From assembly GCA_028752905.1 (NCBI GenBank), contig JAQNBH010000015.1:35322163-35386162 (forward strand): a DNA stretch of 64,000 bases. Direction: 5' to 3'. Each line of letters begins with the position of its first letter. The stretch's first letter is position 1. The position numbers and the translations under genes were made by a program. Shown in pieces: positions 58,121 through 64,000 of this stretch. This DNA is from Cladorhizidae sp. MBARI D1340-BT2. Its lineage: Eukaryota > Porifera > Demospongiae > Poecilosclerida > Cladorhizidae. The notes below the pieces were generated by a model. It was not told the DNA's origin, made no database searches, and saw only the letters and a program-made list of their open reading frames with translations.

Positions 58121-58558
58121 CTTTCTATCAGTTCAGTTTGACATCACTGGTCTCCTTGCCAGCCTGTGGATTGGACCAATCATCTTCACTTGGGTCACCC
58201 CATGTCACAGGCTCCTCAGTCAGGTGAGTGTTCTTGCTTGTTGTCTGTGGTGTGGTTGTGGCTTGTTTGTTCACATGAGTGGCTTGTTCTTTCACATGTA
58301 TATGTCCCTTTGTTAATCCCACAGATAGTGATGTTCTGATCTTTCTATCAGTTCAGTTTGACATCACTGGTCTCCTTGCCAGCCTGTGGATTGGACCAAT
58401 CATCTTCACTTGGGTCACCCCATGTCACAGGCTCCTCAGTCAGGTGAGTGTTGTTGCTTGTTGTCTGTGGTGTGGTTGTGGCTTGTTTGTTCACATGAGT
58501 GGCTTGTTCTTTCACATGTATATGTCCCTTTGTTAATCCCACAGATAGTGATGTTCTG
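58121..58558. repeat. 220-bp tandem duplication
   Basis: Two head-to-tail units (start ctttctatcagttcagt, end agatagtgatgttctg), period 220, nearly identical (one clear difference, gttcttgct/gttgttgct). The minus strand is open in both units (EEPVTWGDPSEDDWSN), which could be part of an unrecognised protein. The unit borders the hAT remnant that follows. Confidence 0.95.
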
Positions 58559-58559
58559 C

Positions 58560-61161
58560 TGTCAGCATCACCTGCTGGTTCTGCCACTGACAGGTGAGAG
58601 TATTTCCCTGACAGACTCCCATGATAAAGAAGAAGTGTACAAATTCCTTACAGATGTCTGGAAACCTGATAAAAAGTTTTCATTGCCCAAGAAGGAGGAG
58701 TACGTAAGAACAGAGCATTTAATTATGAATGGCTTCAACAATATCTGTGATTAGCTTTAAAGGATGGTGCATACTGTCTCCCATGTGTATTATTTGCCAA
58801 ACAAACTGGTAAAAAGGGTCTGAAATTGGTAGCTTTCTTAAACATACCTATACACACATGGACGCCAGCAACTCCAAAAATTTAAAGAGCACCAGTCTAA
58901 TTCTGAAGTTCATAAAATGGCAGTAGTTATGCCTGGAGAATTTTGGAAGTCCATGGAGAACAAATCTACACCAGTACAGCAACAACTTGATCAAGCTGTT
59001 GCTAAAATCATTCAAGAAAATAGAAGTAAGCTATCTTCTATTTTGAAAACTGTAATATTTTGTGGGAGGCAAAATATATCACTGCATGGTCATAAAGATG
59101 ATAGTCAGTATTTTGATGAAGAAATAACTTTGGAAATTTTCAGAAGCTACTGGAATTTCGAATTGAATCAGGTGACAAGATTTTGGGTCTCATCTAGAGA
59201 ATGCTTCAACCCATAGGTTGAAAACAATTCAAAATGAACTTATTAACTGCTGTGGAGAATATATTCGTCATTTAATAGTAAAATATATCAAGTATATATA
59301 ATGAGAGGCAACCGATTGCAGTAATATGGAACAATTGACTGTTGTTATTGTGAAGTTTATAATGAAATTAGAGATTTTTTTAGGATTTCTTGCATGCAAG
59401 GATGGTGTTACAGGTAAAGCTATTGCAAAAATGACAGAATTCATCACCAAGTTAGGTTTGGATATGTCATATTGCAGGTTTGATAGAGTGCATATCTATG
59501 TTGCCCCATACAATAAGTAGAGGACAGTGCTATGATGGCACTGGTAATATGGGAGGTAAGTACAAGAGGAGCTGCTGCTAGGATTAAGCAATCCTATCTT
59601 CGTGCTGCTGTGTATGTCCACTGCACAAGCCATAAACTTAACTTGTGTGTGATAAGCTTGTGTAAAGCTACATATTGTTAGGGGGAATAATCCTCTCAAT
59701 TTACAGAAATCTATACTGCAGATGGTGAGAAATGTGATGGGCACTATGACAGAAGTTTAAACTTTTCTCCAAAGAGACAGGCTGTACTTGATGTTAAAAT
59801 TGCTAGATTTGTCCACAGTCACAAAGATCCACAAGTTGATCGACTTGTGCAGAACAAGGTGATAAAATAATTTATTTCCACAAGAATATTATTGTCATTA
59901 TTTATATTTGTGTATAGTTGGATCGAGAGACTCGACTCGTTGGACACAATATACTGCCTGACAGAAGCAGTTGTAGTGAGCTTGGACCACATAAGAAATG
60001 ACCAATCCTTTAATACAGAAAGTATTTCAAAAGCTAATGGCATATTTCATGCTAATCACTCAAAGTGATTTCATTATGTCCCTGATTGTCTGCAAAGAGA
60101 TTCTAGCATATACTAGAGGCCTTACTATCAAATTGCAGGGAAAGTCAATTGAACTTGATCAGGCATATAGAAATGTAGAAATTGTAAAAAAAGACCCTTG
60201 AAGATGTTCGCTAAAGTTTTAGACTACCACAGAAAGTGGCTTGACACTGCTGAGGAAGTGGCTGAAAAGTTTGATACAGAAATGAAGATTCCACGTGTAT
60301 GTGGCCAACAGAGAAACAGAAGAAATGTGCCTGCTGAGAGTGTGGAGGATTATTATCGGAGGTTTCTGTCTATACCTTTTCTGGACCACATAATCCTTCA
60401 ACTCAGTAACAGATTTACTGATGGTCCACAGCATATTATACCAGGTGGGAATGCCGAATACTTGATACAACCTGTAGGAAGGATTACATAGCCTTTTGCA
60501 ATGCTTATGTTGATGATGTTGAAACAAATTTTATTATTGCTGAACTTGATCTGTGGGAGAGGCGGTGGAGCAATCAGGTTTGTTTACCTAAAACAGCTCT
60601 CGAGATGGACAAAGTTCTATTTCCAAACTTCACCAAGATGCTCAAGATTGTTTGCACACTTCCTGACAGCACAAGTAAGTGCGAACATTCTTTTTCAGCA
60701 CTCAAGAGGTTGAAAACGTACATTCGCTCATTCAAATGGGGAAGAAAGACTTGATGGATTGGCCTTACTGCACGTTCATTATAGTTTTAACACTGATGCT
60801 GAAGAAGTTCTTAATGTTTTGCACGTAAACATCCACGTCGTCTAAGATTCTTATAACGTGTACCATTTTCATTATTCCGTAATATGTTATTCAGGGCTTT
60901 CATTAAAAATTATGATGAGTAATTATGTGTTTCAAATAGTGTTAGTTAAAGACAGTCTGAGTAGATTTGCAGTGAGGGCGGTTAATTAATTAATTAATTT
61001 ATTATATAACAATGTACAGTAAATGAATTAACATGATTATAATTGGGTGCACCAATAAATGAACGAACAAAGAAATCACACTGTTAGCACACTGATATGG
61101 GAGTCGGACATAAAATGATTAATTTGGAAGACTGTCAATTCAAGTGAACTCTAGATCCGCC
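58560..61161 (+). mobile_element. Third hAT element (52-kDa-repressor type), decayed
   Basis: The transposase pieces fill the interval. The right end has CTAGATCCGCCCCTG (complement CAGGGGCGGATCTAG, a common hAT terminal repeat) at about 61147-61161. The left terminal repeat was not found, so the start is approximate. Confidence 0.65.
58615..60840 (+). pseudogene. hAT transposase, ZMYM1/THAP12-like
   Basis: In order: YKFLTDVWKPDKKFSLPKKE (58624 on), a damaged zinc-finger region, QQLDQAVAKIIQENRSKLSS, TVIFCGRQNISLHGHKDDSQ and YFDEE (58917-59216, DUF4371), EIFLGFLACKDGVTGKAIAK with ITKLGLDM (59326-59520), a region like VRNVMGTMTE, then SKCEHSFSALKRLKTYIRSF and VNTDAEEVLNV near the end. Many stops and frameshifts. 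It belongs to the hAT family that gave rise to host genes such as THAP12 and ZMYM1. Confidence 0.8.
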
Positions 61162-61522
61162 CCTGGGAGGAGGGACAGGGGAAGATAGGAGGGAGAGAAG
61201 GGAGGAGGGAGGGAAGGAGGAGGGAGTGGGGAAAAGATGAGGAGGGAGAGGGGAAGGGAGGAGGGGGAGGAGAAGGGAAGAGGGGGGGGAGGGAGGAGAG
61301 GATGGAAGAGAGGATGGAGAGGAGACGGGAGGAGGGAGAGGGGGAGGAGGGAAAGGGAGGAGGAAAGGGAGGAGGGAGAGGAGAAGGGAGAGGAGTAGGG
61401 AGGAGGGAGAGGAGTAGGGAGGAGGGAGAGGAGAAAGGGAAAGGAGGAGGGAGAGAGGGAGAGGGAAGGAGGAGAGAGGGGGGAAGGGATGAGGAGGGAG
61501 AGGTAAAGGGAGAAGATAATTC
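61160..61522. repeat. (GGA)n-type purine tract
   Basis: About 360 bp of almost pure G and A on the plus strand, with repeated ggaggagggagag words. It starts at the terminal repeat of the hAT. It can form triplex or G-rich structures. The long frames on both strands are composition artefacts. It is followed at 61526 by CTGATGAAGGCTAGTCAAAAC, a hammerhead-like word lacking GAAA. Confidence 0.95.
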
Positions 61523-61884
61523 CTGATGAAGGCTAGTCAAAACGTTAAGAGAATACAATTTCAAGTTAATTATTGAGAAGTTGCAATGTCAACTGAAAGT
61601 CATTGAGAATGAAAATAAGGGTCGAAAATGAAGTGAGATAATTTAGAGAAAGAGATAAATATAATTAAAGACAAGATTGATCATGAAGTCTCTACACTAC
61701 ACCACACTATTCCTATAATGGGCCTACATTTTTTACTTTCTCTCTCTCTCTCCTTCTGAAGCCACAAAGATAAAAACAACTCACCCGACATCAGTACCAG
61801 CATCACCAATAGTATCCATGTGCGTCACAGGTGTGGACAGATGCCCAAACAATCCCCATAACAGGAAAGTGATCAAGCATCATC

Positions 61885-62073
61885 TCAATACCTCGTAGTA
61901 ATGAGGCAGATTCTCATAGAAACGAGCACCAGGAACAAACACTCAAACGGCGAAGTATCCTCTTGCAGTTTGTCCTTGGCAACATCCAAAGCATGCAGCT
62001 GGAAGCAAAATTCGAGTAGGCTAAGATTTTCATTCCATAGGCAGCTCAGAGAGGTTGCTATAGCATTTGCCAT
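61885..62073 (-). CDS. Possible orphan exon
   Basis: Reads SCLWNENLSLLEFCFQLHAL, DVAKDKLQEDTSPFECLFLV to a donor-like CGAG|gtattg at 61891. Coding-like helical sequence, family not recognised. It lies on the same strand as, and downstream of, the B56 fragment but does not match that family. Confidence 0.3.
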   Translation of the reverse strand: MANAIATSLSCLWNENLSLLEFCFQLHALDVAKDKLQEDTSPFECLFLVLVSMRICLITTRY

Positions 62074-62514
62074 GCCCCCACTTCTATGTACATTATGAAG
62101 TAGGCCACAGTCTTGAGGGAAGTTCTACTACATGTACTCACATAGGTGGCATACTTGAATTACAATGCACACCACACCACCTGGCCTGTCACTTGCTTCC
62201 TCTAGGCAGGCACTATCAAGAGAAAAAGGTCTTCATTCCCCAACTCAAGATTGCTAAACAGATTTTCATACCACCCAAACTACAGGATAGCTGCTATTAC
62301 AGGGAGCATCTTAGGATAGGCAAGAAGTGTTTCATCTCACCTTCCATCTTACCACCTTCACCCTTAATATCCAGACCTCGTTATATTCTCCCCACTCTCA
62401 CACACCCTTTCATTCTCGACTCTCCCTCCCACCCTCACTTCCCTTCACAATGGCAGAAACACCCCCCACACACAGACACCATTTGGACGGCTTCAGGGTA
62501 AATCTCTGAAGATA

Positions 62515-62712
62515 ACATCTGACACAGAGCCTCTATGCTGAGTGATGTACTCCACAAGTTCGTTGAGGGCTGCTCTCTTCACTTCTCACTTCCTTGTATT
62601 TCAGGTCTGAAAGAGGGTCCAGGCTGAAGTCAAAGATCATCAAGCACTGCTTCAACTTCTTGATGAAGAGCTCCTCTCACTCTGACGAGCTGCAATCTGC
62701 AACAATTAACAA
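62515..62712 (-). pseudogene. PP2A B56 regulatory subunit fragment
   Basis: Across three frames the minus strand reads [30 protein letters not shown], then [17 protein letters not shown], then EIYPEAVQMVSV. These blocks are, in order, the N-terminal HEAT-repeat region of PP2A B56 (PPP2R5) regulatory subunits, which select phosphatase substrates. Lesions: a TGA just before EEL, a 7-bp duplication (gaagtga) after KEV, and a frameshift before IYPE. The rest of the about 500-residue protein is missing. An acceptor-like ttgttgcag precedes it. A pseudogene fragment in my reading, though sequencing error cannot be excluded. Confidence 0.75.
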
Positions 62713-62719
62713 GAAAATG

Positions 62720-63460
62720 AAAAGAAGTACAGGAGAAAAAAAGATGCTGGGGGACAAACACACACACACAATGCCTAATCTTGTGCTTTATTAAATGTCT
62801 CAGTGAGTTCATTGGAATCAACTGAAACTTTCGAGAGTTCCTCATATGTGTGCAGCACACAACATGTGGTACTTTATTGTAAACTACATCTCAGACCTTA
62901 ACATCTTGTGAACAACTCAGTTTCAAAATGTGGAGTACATAAACTCCTGAAATGGCATCAGATCTTCACATATATGAGCTTATCACATTGACCTTGTCGT
63001 TTGCAGCAGTGACCTACATAGATACGCACCTCTGTAAGTAGGCCAAAACTTACTTGAACTGTTGTTGCCTTAGTGTATTTGGGATCACTGTTGACCTAGA
63101 GCACTAAACTGTTGCTCTAGTATACTGGAACTTACAGATGACTTGTATACCGGAACTTACTGATGACTAGTACACTACAGTTTAAATAAAGAAACCCTGC
63201 AGAAACCCTTATAACAGGAGTGTACCTAGACTCATTTGAGAGAACATGGACAAAACATCTCTAGCACCAACATCCTGTATGAGGCACCTATATACACATG
63301 AGAGCTTGTCATTCTACCAACAGAGGATATGAGAATACATGGAAAGACGAGTAAGATACTTTCATTGGATACGTTATCATTGGCAATGACCTCCATGTAC
63401 CACAAGACTCTGGCAATTGAAAATGTATTCTCCATTATTTTCTACATTCAAAACTATTCA
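62720..63460. other. No gene seen
   Basis: Short CA run at 62758 and a partly repeated segment at 63120-63180 (cttacagatgact / cttactgatgact). No recognised protein. Confidence 0.45.
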
Positions 63461-63470
63461 AGTATATATG

Positions 63471-63506
<36 letters not shown>

Positions 63507-64000
63507 TTTATATACAAGTATATATATATATATATATATATAATACAAGTATATATAGGAATATATACAAGTATATATAGGAGTTATATATATAGGTATA
63601 TATACATGAATATATACAAGTATATATATATAGAGGAATATATACAAGTATATATATACAAGTATAATATATATAGGTATATATATAGGAATATGTACAA
63701 GTATATATAGGTATATATACAAGTATATATATAGGAATATATACAAGTATATATATATATATAGGTATATATACATGTAAATATATATATAATATATATA
63801 ATATATAGGAATATATACAAGTATGTATATATATATATATGATATATATATAATATATAGGAATATATACAAGTATATATATATATAGGAATATATACAA
63901 GATATATATAGGAATATATACAAGTAATATATATATATATATAGGAATATATACAAGTATATATATATATATAAATATATACAAGTATATATGTATATAT
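63461..64000. repeat. TA-rich minisatellite
   Basis: Tandem variable units of about 20-24 bp built from aggaatatatacaag and (TA)n, running off the right edge of the window. The long Tyr/Ile-rich frames on both strands are artefacts of the repeat. Confidence 0.95.

Noticed and set aside
61151..61564. Pro/Ser-rich ORF (minus) and Glu/Gly/Arg-rich ORF (plus)
   Set aside because: Composition artefacts of the purine tract.
62067..62509. 144-residue plus-strand ORF
   Set aside because: It is antisense to, and upstream of, coding-like minus-strand sequence, and is rich in Pro/His from CT-rich DNA; no family recognised.
63417..63984. Long Tyr/Ile-rich ORFs on both strands
   Set aside because: Produced by the TA-rich minisatellite; no start, domain or codon signal beyond the repeat.

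Overview
The window looks like an AT-rich animal genome, most likely a sponge or another early-branching invertebrate. Evidence: a host gene is split into small exons, each holding one Ig-like or fibronectin-III (FN3) module, all joined in phase 1. Most of the rest is decayed transposons of metazoan type: CR1-like LINEs, Penelope-like elements, Ty3/gypsy, ZMYM1/DUF4371-type hAT, Tigger/pogo and foldback elements. There are no prokaryotic operons, rRNA or CRISPR arrays, and I saw no tRNA gene. The sponge assignment is inference.

Layout. (1) 1-5299: a duplicated flank plus a decayed CR1-like LINE (copy A, minus strand). (2) 6932-19376, minus strand: gene 1, a probable type I membrane protein read as Ig-like, five FN3, one transmembrane segment and a short cytoplasmic tail ending YDNI. 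Its last large intron carries about 4.4 kb of inserted DNA, including a Ty3/gypsy element that has lost its integrase. (3) About 19550-25635: upstream flank with foldback DNA. (4) 25571-29480: LINE copy B, in which the endonuclease-RT block is inverted relative to both ends of the same element and carries a 47-bp minisatellite. (5) 29485-35520: Penelope fragments, a third LINE and an inverted pair of exons resembling the C-terminus of class V aminotransferases. (6) 35530-41400: almost gene-free, ending in a 0.7-kb near-perfect palindrome. (7) 41929-45353, minus strand: gene 2, a diverged duplicate of gene 1. (8) 45839-52180: a Tigger element with two hAT elements nested in it. (9) 52185-56880: a further copy of the upstream flank. 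(10) 56980-64000: hAT remnants, a 220-bp tandem duplication, purine-rich and TA-rich repeats, and a broken PP2A B56 fragment.

How the parts relate. Gene 1 and gene 2, with their upstream flanks, are old direct duplicates. The LINE copies A and B share over 1 kb of non-LINE flank, so they arose by segmental duplication, not by separate retrotransposition. In gene 2 the Ig exon is frameshifted and four FN3 exons are gone. However, the last FN3 exon is open upstream through its former splice acceptor to an ATG, and the added stretch reads as a good signal peptide. The locus may therefore have been rebuilt as a minimal secreted-entry FN3-TM protein. This is the most interesting biological proposal here.
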